DNA of 47,688 nucleotides from assembly GCA_040902535.1 (NCBI GenBank), contig JBBDXD010000005.1, forward strand, positions 1-47,688. The letters run 5' to 3'. The notes under the pieces are model-generated. The model was not told the DNA's origin and did not search any database. It saw only the letters and a list, made by a program, of their open reading frames with translations. The translations under genes were made by a program, and so were the position numbers. How positions within the stretch are numbered: position 1 is the first letter of the stretch; every line of letters begins with the position of its first letter. Shown here one piece after another: positions 34,120-43,137 of this stretch. The DNA is from Dehalococcoidia bacterium (GTDB lineage Bacteria > Chloroflexota > Dehalococcoidia > DSTF01 > JACRBR01).

Positions 34120-34563
34120 ATGCCCGAACGAGATGAACTCCAGATCGCCCGATGGGAGGCCATCCGTGCCCGCGTAGGCGGCGGACTGCGCGGCATGCGC
34201 GGCCGTGGACGCTCGCAGGCGCAACTCGCCTGGGAACTCGATGAACTCGGCTTTCACATCAGCCAGAGCATGGTGTCACGCTACGAGCAGGGCCAGGGCG
34301 AAGTGCCGATCTCGCTCGAGCGGCTCGTCGGCTGGGCGCTCTGCTGCGACGCGCTCAGCTCCCAGCACCTGCGCGAGATCCTCGAACTCTCGGGATTCAT
34401 GCTTCCCTGGACGCGCGGCGATATGACCCAGTTCGACGACCTGCTGCGCCGCTACCGCGCCCTTTCTCGCCCCGACCAGATGGAGTTGCGCAGGAAGATG
34501 CTCTGGCACTTGCTCGGCATGCGCCCGCGCGACATCACCCTGCAGACGGAGCGGTACGCCTGA
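34120..34563 (+). CDS. XRE-like helix-turn-helix regulator
   Basis: The 147-residue product has an N-terminal lambda-repressor-like HTH (about 28-80): RSQAQLAWELDELGFHISQSMVSRYEQGQGEVPISLERLVGWALCC, cut here into its visible steps of QAQLA (helix 2), SQSMVSRYE (recognition helix) and the P-SLERL start of helix 4. The rest is helical (LLRRYRALSRPDQMELRRKML). TACCAT (34105-34110) lies 9 nt before the ATG, so leaderless. Its stop overlaps the start of the next gene (TGATG), which encodes a protein with the layout of ImmA/IrrE. It is probably an autoregulator of the pair. Confidence 0.8.
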   Translation: MPERDELQIARWEAIRARVGGGLRGMRGRGRSQAQLAWELDELGFHISQSMVSRYEQGQGEVPISLERLVGWALCCDALSSQHLREILELSGFMLPWTRGDMTQFDDLLRRYRALSRPDQMELRRKMLWHLLGMRPRDITLQTERYA

Positions 34564-35186
34564 TGATTGAGCCCGTCATGAACGATGAGACGCGCCGTCA
34601 ACTGCGCGAACGGCTGCGGTTCCTGCCGATGATCGGCGACGCGCGCACGCGCGCGAAGCGGCTGCGCGCCGTCTTCGAGGAACTGGGCATCCACTGCGAC
34701 GAGTCCGCCGACCTGCACGACCTCGACGCTGTGCTGTTCGCTTCGGCGCGCGGCAGCGATGCGCTCATCGCGTCGCGTCTCGACGATGACCAGCGGCTTA
34801 CGGCGTACGCGCGCCTCGCCGCGCGCATCCTTGCTTGCGAACTCCATCCGCCCGTCGACGCGAGCATGGAGTACGCCGACGACGCGCTTGCCCCCTCAAA
34901 GCGCGAGCGCGAGGAAGAGCGCATGCTCATGAAGCTTGCCTGGGCGATCCGCGAGGGCCGCCTCGACCTCGCACCGCGTCCGCTCTATGAAGACGTCCCA
35001 AAGCTCACGTTCGCCTTCACGCCGCGCTCCGCCGCCCGCTCGACGCTCGGCGGCTTCCACTGGTGGAGCGGCTTCTGGTATCGCCGCTCGAGCATGTACC
35101 GCCGCTGGCGCTCCCGCCGCGACGTGAGCACCGCCATCGTGCGCGTCATCGGCATCCTCGACCCGGCCGACCTGCAGACGGCTTAG
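34563..35186 (+). CDS. ImmA/IrrE-like protein lacking HExxH
   Basis: The 207-residue protein is translationally coupled to the XRE regulator. The segment HDLDAVLFASARGSDALIASRL, the helix RLTAYARLAARILACEL and the following KREREEERMLMKLAWAIREG have the order seen in ImmA/IrrE peptidases (strand, 'qrFtlAHElgH' helix, then 'Ex..an.FAaeLL'). The zinc-binding HExxH is missing: RLAAR stands where HELAH would be. If the assignment is right it is a pseudo-peptidase that may only bind its regulator. The C-terminus has an aromatic stretch FHWWSGFWYRR and is basic. The family call is tentative. Confidence 0.5.
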   Translation: MIEPVMNDETRRQLRERLRFLPMIGDARTRAKRLRAVFEELGIHCDESADLHDLDAVLFASARGSDALIASRLDDDQRLTAYARLAARILACELHPPVDASMEYADDALAPSKREREEERMLMKLAWAIREGRLDLAPRPLYEDVPKLTFAFTPRSAARSTLGGFHWWSGFWYRRSSMYRRWRSRRDVSTAIVRVIGILDPADLQTA

Positions 35187-35224
35187 TGGTGGTCATCGCC
35201 GATTAAACGTGAACTACACTTCGG

Positions 35225-36058
35225 GTGCATGCCCATTGGCACGGCTGCGTTCTCGTGGGAACGTTCCGTTTTATCACTGCTGTTCCCCAGAGGTACGGCT
35301 TGTCGACAATTCCCAGACGGCTGATCTCCGTCCTCAATCCTGATGCACGCATCGGCTTCCAACGCGAAGAGTGGGATGATGAGCGTCTTGGGCGCGTGTC
35401 CGGCGACGACTTCCTTACCATTAACGGGCGCTTGGCCATCGATCTCGGCTTTGACTGTCCAAGTTGCACGTTCATCTTTGAGCGCATTGATCCAATTCAA
35501 CTACCGGTGTCAGCGCTAGAGTTTTCGTCTCTGCTCGCGGATGGATTGACGGAGATCGACGATTCGGTGCTCGAAGTTGCAACTAGCGTTGTTCCCTCAG
35601 GTGACTACCTTGCGGTGCTCCTAGATTTCAATCCAAGGCTTGTTTCGCCGGGATCGGAGGACGACTATTTCGCGAATGAGTACAGACGCACCGCCGATCG
35701 TGAACATGATCCGCGCCAGGCCTACTACCGAGGTACGTCGTTCCGCTCGCAACAAGGACAAGGATTTCACGAATTGGTCGTTCCGTTGTACGACTCCGCC
35801 TTGTGCGACTCAGCCCGAGTGAACGAGTTCCGGCTCGCTCTGCGAGGAGGGTCCCGTCCCACCGCTCTCGCTGTTTCGTTTTGCGACGTGGTTGATCGCG
35901 GTGGTTGGTTCGGTATCGACGAATCCCGGAGCGACTATGCGCGAGAGTTCCATCCTGATCCGCAGGTGCAATGGGTGCTTACGCACTACCTACTCGACGG
36001 CCACCACAGGTACGGGCCGCAGCGGAGGAAGGACGAACGCTTACCATCTTGTCTTTGA
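35225..36058 (+). CDS. Hypothetical protein of lower GC content
   Basis: The 277-residue product has no signal peptide, a possible zinc pair (FDCPSC, about residues 76-81), and several acidic stretches. I do not recognise it. The codon use is less GC-biased than in neighbouring genes and the whole stretch 35190-36160 reads as foreign. The first codon is GTG; TACACT (35215-35220) is 4 nt upstream, slightly close for a leaderless start, so a start a few codons inside is possible. It follows the XRE/IrrE-like pair and could belong to the same accessory cargo. Confidence 0.55.
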   Translation: MHAHWHGCVLVGTFRFITAVPQRYGLSTIPRRLISVLNPDARIGFQREEWDDERLGRVSGDDFLTINGRLAIDLGFDCPSCTFIFERIDPIQLPVSALEFSSLLADGLTEIDDSVLEVATSVVPSGDYLAVLLDFNPRLVSPGSEDDYFANEYRRTADREHDPRQAYYRGTSFRSQQGQGFHELVVPLYDSALCDSARVNEFRLALRGGSRPTALAVSFCDVVDRGGWFGIDESRSDYAREFHPDPQVQWVLTHYLLDGHHRYGPQRRKDERLPSCL

Positions 36059-36168
36059 TACGAGGTAAAGTCGGTGGCCGGACTCTCTTGTGGCGGGCCG
36101 AAGAAATGATTCAGATTCTCGAGGCACATGGCTGAGTCCGCCACCACAACAATGAGGGAAAGCTGCTC

Positions 36169-37074
36169 ATGAAGCCCTCCGTCTCACTGGCCGCCGTACC
36201 CGGCCGCCGCGCCTGGACCATCGAGATCGCGCAAGAGATCGAGCAGCGTGGCTATCCCGGCATCTACCTGCCGAGCTTCGGCGACGCCATGGGCCTCGGC
36301 GTGGCGATCGCGCTCAATACCAAGACCATCCAGTTCGGCACCACCGTGCAGCCGATCTACCTCCGCCAGCCGTCGGACTTCGCGTCGGCCGCGTCATTCA
36401 TCCATGAGTTGAGCGAAGGGCGGTTCTGGTTTGGCGTCGGCGTTACGCACGGCCCCGTGCACCAGCGTCTCGGCGTCACACCCGGTAAACCGCTCGCGGA
36501 CATCCGACGCTTCGTCGAAGCCCTGCGCAAGTCGTCCGAACAGGGCGCCGGACCCCTGCCGCCGGTCGTGCTCGCCACGCTCCGACGCAGGATGGTCGAA
36601 CTCTCCGCCGAGGTCGCCGAAGGCGCCGTCTGGGCGAACGGCGCCCGCTCCCACATGCAACGCTCGCTCTCGCACCTGCCCGCGGACAAGCGCGATGACC
36701 CGGCATTCTTCATCGGCGACATGATCCCCACGTGCATCAGCGACGACGTCGAAGCCGCCGCCGCCGTCATGCGGCGCACCCTCACCGGCTACGTCGTGCT
36801 GCCGAACTACCGCAACTACTGGATCGAAGCCGGCTACGAAGAAGAAATGCGCGCCATCGAAGCCACGCAGAACGCGGGCGACGTGGCGAAGATCCCCGGC
36901 CTGATGTCGGAGCGCTGGCTCAAGGACGTCACCCTTTACGGCACCGCCTCCGACGTGCGCGCAGGCGTCGAAGCCTGGCACGCCGCCGGCGTCCGCACGC
37001 CGATCCTCGTGCCGTCCAGCGCGTCCGGTGGCCAGAAGAAAGCCTTCGAAGAGTTCTTCGAGACCTTCGACTAG
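36169..37074 (+). CDS. LLM-class flavin-dependent oxidoreductase
   Basis: The 301-residue TIM-barrel protein belongs to the luciferase-like monooxygenase superfamily. It has IEQRGYPGIYLPSFGDAM (early strand/helix), TIQFGTTVQPIYLRQPSDFASAASFIHELSEGRFWFGVGV and the C-terminal GTASDVRAGVEAWHAAGVRTPILVP. The GVGVTHGP motif recalls F420-dependent members. It uses reduced FMN or F420; the substrate is unknown. A GAGGGAAAG ribosome site precedes the ATG. It lies directly before a promoter and an acyl-CoA dehydrogenase gene, so a shared catabolic role is possible. Confidence 0.88.
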   Translation: MKPSVSLAAVPGRRAWTIEIAQEIEQRGYPGIYLPSFGDAMGLGVAIALNTKTIQFGTTVQPIYLRQPSDFASAASFIHELSEGRFWFGVGVTHGPVHQRLGVTPGKPLADIRRFVEALRKSSEQGAGPLPPVVLATLRRRMVELSAEVAEGAVWANGARSHMQRSLSHLPADKRDDPAFFIGDMIPTCISDDVEAAAAVMRRTLTGYVVLPNYRNYWIEAGYEEEMRAIEATQNAGDVAKIPGLMSERWLKDVTLYGTASDVRAGVEAWHAAGVRTPILVPSSASGGQKKAFEEFFETFD

Positions 37075-37099
37075 AAGGTTCAAGGTTCTCCGTCCATTC

Positions 37100-37128
37100 T
37101 TGGCACTAAGTCCCGCGCCCCGTATGAT
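37100..37128 (+). promoter_or_regulatory. Sigma70-like promoter of the acyl-CoA dehydrogenase gene
   Basis: TTGGCA (37100-37105) and TATGAT (37123-37128) are separated by 17 bp, 34 nt before the ATG; GGGAGG lies in the leader. Confidence 0.75.
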
Positions 37129-37162
37129 CATTTCGTCAGAGGCGAAATAGCCGGGAGGACAC

Positions 37163-38371
<1,209 letters not shown>

Positions 38372-38455
38372 CGTCCATGAATAAGGGGTGAGACATCGTC
38401 TTCACCCTTCCCGTCATGCTTCCGGGTGCTGTTGAGAACGGTGGGGGATCACGTC

Positions 38456-39163
38456 GTGCCTACCGTCCGGTCCATTCTTCCTCCCGTTGTCGCTCTTGCG
38501 TTGTTGGCGCTCGTCATCATTCTGGCGTCGCGAACGTCGGCATCCGACGCGTCCGCCGAACCAGCGCGGTTAGCACGACGTGGGTCAGCGACGCCTCACT
38601 ACATACGTTATGGAGCTACTGACTCCACTCAAGGTGGGACAGTCTTATTTGAGCACTACTACGTGCCGAACGCCGGCTACCGGCTGAACTTACCCGGTCC
38701 GATAGAGCTCGAAGGCGATCAGTTTTCGGAGCCTGAGGGCGTATTGGCCGGCGGCGATATCCTCATCGTGCGGGCGGCGGGCGACATGCCTTTCCTATCG
38801 TGCAACAGTCAAGGCAAGTACTGCCGGACGGCGGATGGGCTCGAAATGCTGGTGTTTGCCACGACTCCGTCGCTACTCCGCTATGACATAAGCCTCCCGC
38901 CGTTCGACCATCCGCACACTGTCAGGCGAGCGCCCGACATCGTGGCCGCAGGGCAAAAAGCGAGCTGCTTCCTGATCGAGGGCGAAGGTCAGACGGGCGA
39001 ACCGTACGCGATGACACAGTGCTACTCCGATGATGGATTGCTGCTGCGGGCGGTGTTTGATGGAGCCGAGGCCTTGGACGCTCTCGAAGTGAGCCTCGAT
39101 GTCTCCGAGTCAGATCTGGAACCGCCTTTTGAGTTTGTCGCGTCGGTGTACGACGCTGACTAA
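38456..39163 (+). CDS. Exported protein of unknown function
   Basis: The 235-residue product has an N-terminal hydrophobic segment (about 4-24, ILPPVVALALLALVIILAS) that could be a signal peptide or anchor, then a soluble part rich in beta-type sequence. It contains four Cys (SCNSQGKYC and two later single Cys), suggesting disulfides outside the cell. The start is GTG 38456, after GGTGGGGGA; the frame is open to 38426. GC content is lower than in the surrounding core genes. No family recognised. Confidence 0.6.
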   Translation: MPTVRSILPPVVALALLALVIILASRTSASDASAEPARLARRGSATPHYIRYGATDSTQGGTVLFEHYYVPNAGYRLNLPGPIELEGDQFSEPEGVLAGGDILIVRAAGDMPFLSCNSQGKYCRTADGLEMLVFATTPSLLRYDISLPPFDHPHTVRRAPDIVAAGQKASCFLIEGEGQTGEPYAMTQCYSDDGLLLRAVFDGAEALDALEVSLDVSESDLEPPFEFVASVYDAD

Positions 39164-39219
39164 TCTGATTATCCGAACGTGGCGGCCACTCTTCGAAGCT
39201 CTCCAGTAATATTACGGCG

Positions 39220-39405
39220 ATGGAGTCATTGAAAGTCCAGCGCGGTGAGATCGTGGTCTCGCTTACAAGCGACGAGTTGACGATTTTAAACCAGGCCGCA
39301 AACGGCGCCCACATCAGCGACGCTGAATTCGTGACACGCGTAGGGTTCACGCGCGCTCAAGTTCGGAAACTTCTCAGCAAGGTCAGCACCCTGCTGAACG
39401 AATAA
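39220..39405 (+). CDS. Small protein of unknown function
   Basis: The 61-residue product has an amphipathic pattern: strands at the start (KVQRGEIVVSLTSDELTIL) and helices in the rest (AEFVTRVGFTRAQVRKLLSKVSTLL). TAATAT (39207-39212) lies 7 nt before the ATG, the leaderless spacing seen elsewhere, which supports it being a real gene. The stretch is AT-rich for this genome. Function unknown; a small antitoxin-like or regulatory protein is possible. Confidence 0.5.
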   Translation: MESLKVQRGEIVVSLTSDELTILNQAANGAHISDAEFVTRVGFTRAQVRKLLSKVSTLLNE

Positions 39406-39513
39406 CCGCCGGATTAAGAAGTTCCACGGGCCCGGCGTCTCGTCACGAACTGCTCTCTGCGACGCGGCACGACCGAAACCCGGAGTGTTGCACAGATCTC
39501 TGTCAGTCCACCG

Positions 39514-40332
39514 TCAGCGTTTCTGCGGCCCCCCGGCCGGATCGCCCGACGTCACCGGCAGCGTGATCGGCGGCTCGACGACCCGTCGCGGGTCGCCGAG
39601 CGTGATCCCCATCACCACGCCCGTCGCCGTGTCGTCGCGGATCAGTTCGTACACCGCTTCGGCGATCTCCTCCGGCGGCAGCATCGGCATCGAACCGAGA
39701 CGCTGTTCCGCTTCGGCGCGGTCTGCCCCGGTCAGCCGATCGATGCTCCCCACGACAAGCGGCGTCCTCACGACGGCCGGGCATACGCAGTTCACGCGGA
39801 TGTTCGCCTCAGGCAGCAGGTTCACGAGCGCGCGCGTCAACCCGACGACGCCATGCTTGGCAGCCGCGTAGACCGGATCCGCCTGGAACCCGAACAACCC
39901 CGCCAGCGACGCCGTATTGATGATCACGCCGCCGCCCCGCGCCTTGAGACGCGGAATCGCAAGCCGCGTGCCTTCGATCACCGCGTTCAAGTCAACCTCG
40001 ATCGTTCGGCGCCATTGCTCCTCCGGCGATTCCGGGTATCGGGGCTGCCCCGTCGTGATGCCGGCGTTGTTGTACAGAATGTCGAAGCCGCCGTACGCCT
40101 CCTCCGCCACATCGAACATGCGCTGCAGGTCAGACGACTTCGTCACGTCTACGCGCACAGCCGTCGCCGCGCCACCCGCCCTCTCGACGAGTGACACCGT
40201 CTCGCGCGCACCATCCTCATTCACGTCCGCGGCGACGATCGATGCCCCATCGCGCGCCAGCCGCAACGCCGCAGCCCGCCCAATCCCCGACCCCGCCCCC
40301 GTAATAACCGCCACCTTGCCGCTCAGTTCCAT
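39514..40332 (-). CDS. Short-chain dehydrogenase/reductase
   Basis: The 272-residue classical SDR has the NAD(P) motif ITGAGSGIG, an Asp after strand 2 (VAADVN, favouring NAD), NNAG in ILYNNAGI, the catalytic Ser in INTASLAG and YAAAKHG (Tyr and Lys). It interconverts an alcohol and a ketone. The start at 40332 gives MELSGKVAVITG; the frame is open to 40362, which lies inside the left inverted repeat of the GxxExxY cassette. It is on the same strand as the monooxygenase operon upstream, and would lie 36 bp behind it without the cassette. Substrate unknown. Confidence 0.92.
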   Translation of the reverse strand: MELSGKVAVITGAGSGIGRAAALRLARDGASIVAADVNEDGARETVSLVERAGGAATAVRVDVTKSSDLQRMFDVAEEAYGGFDILYNNAGITTGQPRYPESPEEQWRRTIEVDLNAVIEGTRLAIPRLKARGGGVIINTASLAGLFGFQADPVYAAAKHGVVGLTRALVNLLPEANIRVNCVCPAVVRTPLVVGSIDRLTGADRAEAEQRLGSMPMLPPEEIAEAVYELIRDDTATGVVMGITLGDPRRVVEPPITLPVTSGDPAGGPQKR

Positions 40333-40356
40333 CGGACGCTCGCTTTCACGGGGTGC

Positions 40357-40385
40357 AACCACAGATGAACACAGATGTCACAGAT
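40357..40385 (+). repeat. Left inverted repeat of the GxxExxY cassette
   Basis: Begins AACCACAGATGAACACAGAT and ends TCACAGAT. It pairs with 40796-40824 with one mismatch. Confidence 0.92.
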
Positions 40386-40390
40386 TGGGA

Positions 40391-40816
40391 TTAGCCCACC
40401 AGACGTTTGTATTCGAGTCGCGTCGCTCCGAAGTTAATGAGGAGGCCTCGCTTGATCCCCGATGCCTTGAGATAGTTCAATAGCTGAGCTTGCTCTATCG
40501 CGCCCATCCTCGTCAAAGCCTTAAGCTCGACGAGCACGGCATCAAAGCAGACGAAGTCTGCGCGGTAACCACACGCAAGTTGTTGGCCTTTATAGGTGAC
40601 GGGGACAATTCTCTCACGGTCAAACGGAATGCCGCGAATCACGAATTCAACCGCCAATGCTTCCTGGTATACGCCTTCGAGAAAACCTGCACCTAGCTCG
40701 GTGTGCACCTCCATCGCGGCGCCAATAATCGCGTAGGTGTCAGGATCCCGCCGATCGCTGAGAAGCGGCGCGCTCTGCGTGCCGCCTCCAACAACATCTG
40801 TGCCATCTGTGTTCAT
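40391..40816 (-). CDS. GxxExxY protein
   Basis: The 141-residue product carries the family name motif in GAGFLEGVYQEAL (G-F-L-E-G-V-Y) and the block FDAVLVELKAL, which matches the PD-(D/E)xK nuclease pattern (D, then ExK). The C-terminus has INFGATRLEYKRLV, typical of the family. GxxExxY proteins are thought to be nuclease-like but their role is not established. The first residues (MNTDGTDVV) are encoded by the inverted repeat, so the true start may be here or further in (for example at MEVHTELGAG). The gene fills the inverted-repeat unit. Confidence 0.85.
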   Translation of the reverse strand: MNTDGTDVVGGGTQSAPLLSDRRDPDTYAIIGAAMEVHTELGAGFLEGVYQEALAVEFVIRGIPFDRERIVPVTYKGQQLACGYRADFVCFDAVLVELKALTRMGAIEQAQLLNYLKASGIKRGLLINFGATRLEYKRLVG

Positions 40817-40824
40817 CTGTGGTT
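40796..40824 (-). repeat. Right inverted repeat of the GxxExxY cassette
   Basis: Reads, on the minus strand, AACCACAGATGAACACAGAT followed by GGCACAGAT. It overlaps the start codon of the GxxExxY gene. Confidence 0.92.
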
Positions 40825-40836
40825 ACCCACGGATCC

Positions 40837-42159
40837 CTACCGCGAAGCCGCAGGATCAGCCTCCCGCGCATCAAACCGCTCGACGATCTTCCGCATCTGG
40901 CGCATCTGCTTCAGTCGCCCCTGCTGCCCCGGCGGCAACGTCGATGCATCGATCTCCGCGACGTTATAGCCATACGCCTCGTACATCGGGATCTGCTCCT
41001 CTGAGAGCGCCGGCATGCGCTCCTTCCGCGCCAGCGCCGCTTCGATGTACGGCGCCAGCTCTTCGTTCTTCTTGCGCTGCCGCGCCTCTTCCTGCTCCTT
41101 GAACTCCGGCATCACTTCACGCGCGAACAGGTTGAGGTCCTCGCAGATGTTCTCGTGCAGGTTATTGCCACCCTGCTGAATGAACACCGCCTGGTCGACG
41201 CCCGCGTCCGAAAACTTCCGCAGGTGCTCCCGCAGTTGCGCCGGCGTACCGATGCCGCCCGCGCCGCCGCCCAGCACCTCCGTACCCATCTCGTCGCGCA
41301 TCGCTTCGTACCGCTCCCAGATGTTCGTGCGCCCCGGACGGTGCTTGCCGAATGCATAGAAGTGCCCGAGCGCGAACTGGAAAAACCGGAAGCCGTCCGT
41401 GCCGCGACGCAGCGCCTCCTGCTCATCCGGGTGGCACGAAAAACTCGACACCATCGCGATGTTCGGGTTGACGACGTGCGTCACCGGCACGCACTCGCGC
41501 TTGAACGTCTCGTAGTAGTCCGTCACCCAGTGCCGCGCTTCTTCCGGGTCGACGAACGCGAACGTCAGCGCGCCGAGACCGAGTTGCGCCGCCAGGTGGA
41601 TCGTGTCCCGATTCGAGCACGCCACCCACATCGGCGGGTGCGGCTTCTGCACCGGCTTCGGCACGACGTTGCGCGTCGGCATCGAAAAGAATTCGCCCTC
41701 GAACCCCGGGTACGGGTCCATCGCCATCATGTTGGCGACCTGCTCGATGACCTCGCGCCACATCGCGCGGCGCTGCGCCGGGTTGATCCCGAAGCCTTCG
41801 AGTTCGCTGCGACTCGCCGATTCACCCGTGCCGAACTCGACGCGCCCGTTCGACACCAGGTCCAACGTCGCGATGCGCTCCGCCACGCGCGCCGGCGGAT
41901 TGTACGCCGGCGGCAGCAACGTGATGCCGTGCCCCAGCCGGATGTTCTTCGTCCGCTGCGACGCCGCCGCCAGGAACACCTCCGGCGCCGACGAGTGCGA
42001 ATACTCCTCGAGGAAGTGATGCTCCACCTCCCACGCGAAGTCGATGCCAAGCTTGTCCGCCAGTTCAACCTGGTCGAGCGCGTCTTGAAACAGCTTCTGC
42101 TCGCGCCCCTGGTCCCACGGTCGCGGCAACTGGTGCTCGTAGAAGATCCCAAACTTCAT
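40837..42159 (-). CDS. Luciferase-like flavin monooxygenase (LLM class)
   Basis: The 440-residue protein has the bacterial luciferase TIM barrel: KFGIFYEHQLPRPW, then EVEHHFLEEYSHSSAPEVFLAAASQRTKNIRLGHGI, RVEFGTGESASRSELEGFG, and PHPPMWVACSN. It differs from the shorter enzyme at 36169 by a long C-terminal helical tail. It should use reduced FMN and O2 to oxygenate an organic substrate, for example in a Baeyer-Villiger or hydroxylation step. It lies 36 bp behind a ferritin-like gene and within a compact operon that includes a ferredoxin, so it likely acts in the same pathway. Family firm; substrate unknown. Confidence 0.92.
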   Translation of the reverse strand: MKFGIFYEHQLPRPWDQGREQKLFQDALDQVELADKLGIDFAWEVEHHFLEEYSHSSAPEVFLAAASQRTKNIRLGHGITLLPPAYNPPARVAERIATLDLVSNGRVEFGTGESASRSELEGFGINPAQRRAMWREVIEQVANMMAMDPYPGFEGEFFSMPTRNVVPKPVQKPHPPMWVACSNRDTIHLAAQLGLGALTFAFVDPEEARHWVTDYYETFKRECVPVTHVVNPNIAMVSSFSCHPDEQEALRRGTDGFRFFQFALGHFYAFGKHRPGRTNIWERYEAMRDEMGTEVLGGGAGGIGTPAQLREHLRKFSDAGVDQAVFIQQGGNNLHENICEDLNLFAREVMPEFKEQEEARQRKKNEELAPYIEAALARKERMPALSEEQIPMYEAYGYNVAEIDASTLPPGQQGRLKQMRQMRKIVERFDAREADPAASR

Positions 42160-42195
42160 CCGTCAGCCTCCCGTCCACGACGCCGCGGTGCGCGC

Positions 42196-42813
42196 TTATC
42201 GCCCGCCCGTCACGCCACCCGATCGAATCAACAAGTCTTCCAGCGTCATCTGCCACTCCAGTGCGGCGCGACGCTTCTCCGGCGTATCGGCAAGCTCTTC
42301 GTAGATTGCCTGGCCCCACTGCACGTGGCGCTCTTCCTCGAGCAGGATGTGCTCCAGGATCCGCACTGTCGGCGCGTCGCACACCTGGTCCGTGTTCTGC
42401 AAGTGGTGCCGGTAATACACCGCCAGGTGCGTCTTCAGCACGCGATACAGCCCCACAAGCCGGAGCAGTTGATCGTCCTGGTGCTGCATCGTCTCGACGA
42501 ATTTCAGAAACTGCTCGTTCGGCGGCTCCGCACGGTTCGACCAGCGCAGCGTCGGCGGCACGTTGTTCTCCATGTCGTCCGTGACGCGTAACTCCGGCAG
42601 ACGCTGACCGATCCAGAACGAGTGGATCGAGTCCTCGTAGCAATGCTGCCCGAGCGCGAACTTCACCTTGATGAGCGGCGACGACGATGCCCACCCGCCC
42701 GCCGTCGTCATGCAGACGTTCTCCGCGAACTTGTAGTTGATCAGACGCCGCGCGTTCTCATCGACGCGAAACGCGCCACCCACCGTGCGATTGTCGACGG
42801 CCAGCTCAAGCAT
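42196..42813 (-). CDS. Second ferritin-like protein of the operon
   Basis: The 205-residue helical protein has the ferritin-like signature in its last helix (LLEEERHVQWGQ, E160-x-x-H163) and a partner helix GQHCYEDSIHSFWIG with D61-x-x-H64. Other possible ligands (E31, E154) are less clear, so the metal site may be incomplete or unusual. The start is ATG 42813, 8 bp inside the ferredoxin gene, showing translational coupling; the longer frame to 43029 is the antisense-like extension through that gene. It is probably a partner of the diiron protein at 43138-43977. No named family recognised. Confidence 0.72.
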   Translation of the reverse strand: MLELAVDNRTVGGAFRVDENARRLINYKFAENVCMTTAGGWASSSPLIKVKFALGQHCYEDSIHSFWIGQRLPELRVTDDMENNVPPTLRWSNRAEPPNEQFLKFVETMQHQDDQLLRLVGLYRVLKTHLAVYYRHHLQNTDQVCDAPTVRILEHILLEEERHVQWGQAIYEELADTPEKRRAALEWQMTLEDLLIRSGGVTGGR

Positions 42814-43135
42814 GCGATGCACTCCCTGCGAGTTTGGCGAGCGTCCGCGCGACGAGTAGCTCGCGGTCCTGCTTCTGCCGCCGCTTCTTTGCGGCGTACG
42901 CCCGCGCCTTGATTTTCGCGATCTCCAACTCATCCGCCGGCACGACGTAGGGGTCAGGGTGTATGCAGTCCACCGGGCACACGGCGACGCAGATCCCGCA
43001 GTCGATACACCCATCCGGCTCAACCACATGCGTGCGCTTGCCCGTCGAGAAATACTTGATCGTCTCGGTCGGGCACACGCGGCGGCACCAGCCGCAGTTG
43101 ATGCAGTCAGCGAGGTCGATCGTGACGACAGCCAT
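42806..43135 (-). CDS. 2[4Fe-4S] ferredoxin
   Basis: The 109-residue protein has two CxxCxxCxxxCP motifs: C11, C14, C17, C21 and C43, C46, C49, C53, giving two [4Fe-4S] clusters of the bacterial type, with a basic helical tail (about 70-109). It transfers single electrons. The ATG is 2 bp after the stop of the diiron gene and the stop overlaps the next ferritin-like gene. In this operon it is the obvious electron donor to the diiron proteins. Confidence 0.92.
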   Translation of the reverse strand: MAVVTIDLADCINCGWCRRVCPTETIKYFSTGKRTHVVEPDGCIDCGICVAVCPVDCIHPDPYVVPADELEIAKIKARAYAAKKRRQKQDRELLVARTLAKLAGSASHA

Positions 43136-43137
43136 GG

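Larger units (their letters stand above)
40357..40824. mobile_element. GxxExxY cassette with 29-bp terminal inverted repeats
   Basis: A 468-bp unit is bounded by inverted repeats at 40357-40385 and 40796-40824 that match at 28 of 29 positions. Each is built from the word CACAGAT, repeated. Its single gene is the GxxExxY protein, whose start codon lies inside the right repeat. GC content is lower than in the flanks. No target-site duplication is obvious. It occupies nearly the whole gap between the flavin monooxygenase and SDR genes. Confidence 0.72.

Noticed and set aside
40391-40816. Restriction-modification nuclease
   Set aside because: The PD-(D/E)xK-like pattern is present, but there is no methyltransferase partner and the GxxExxY family is not an R-M enzyme family.
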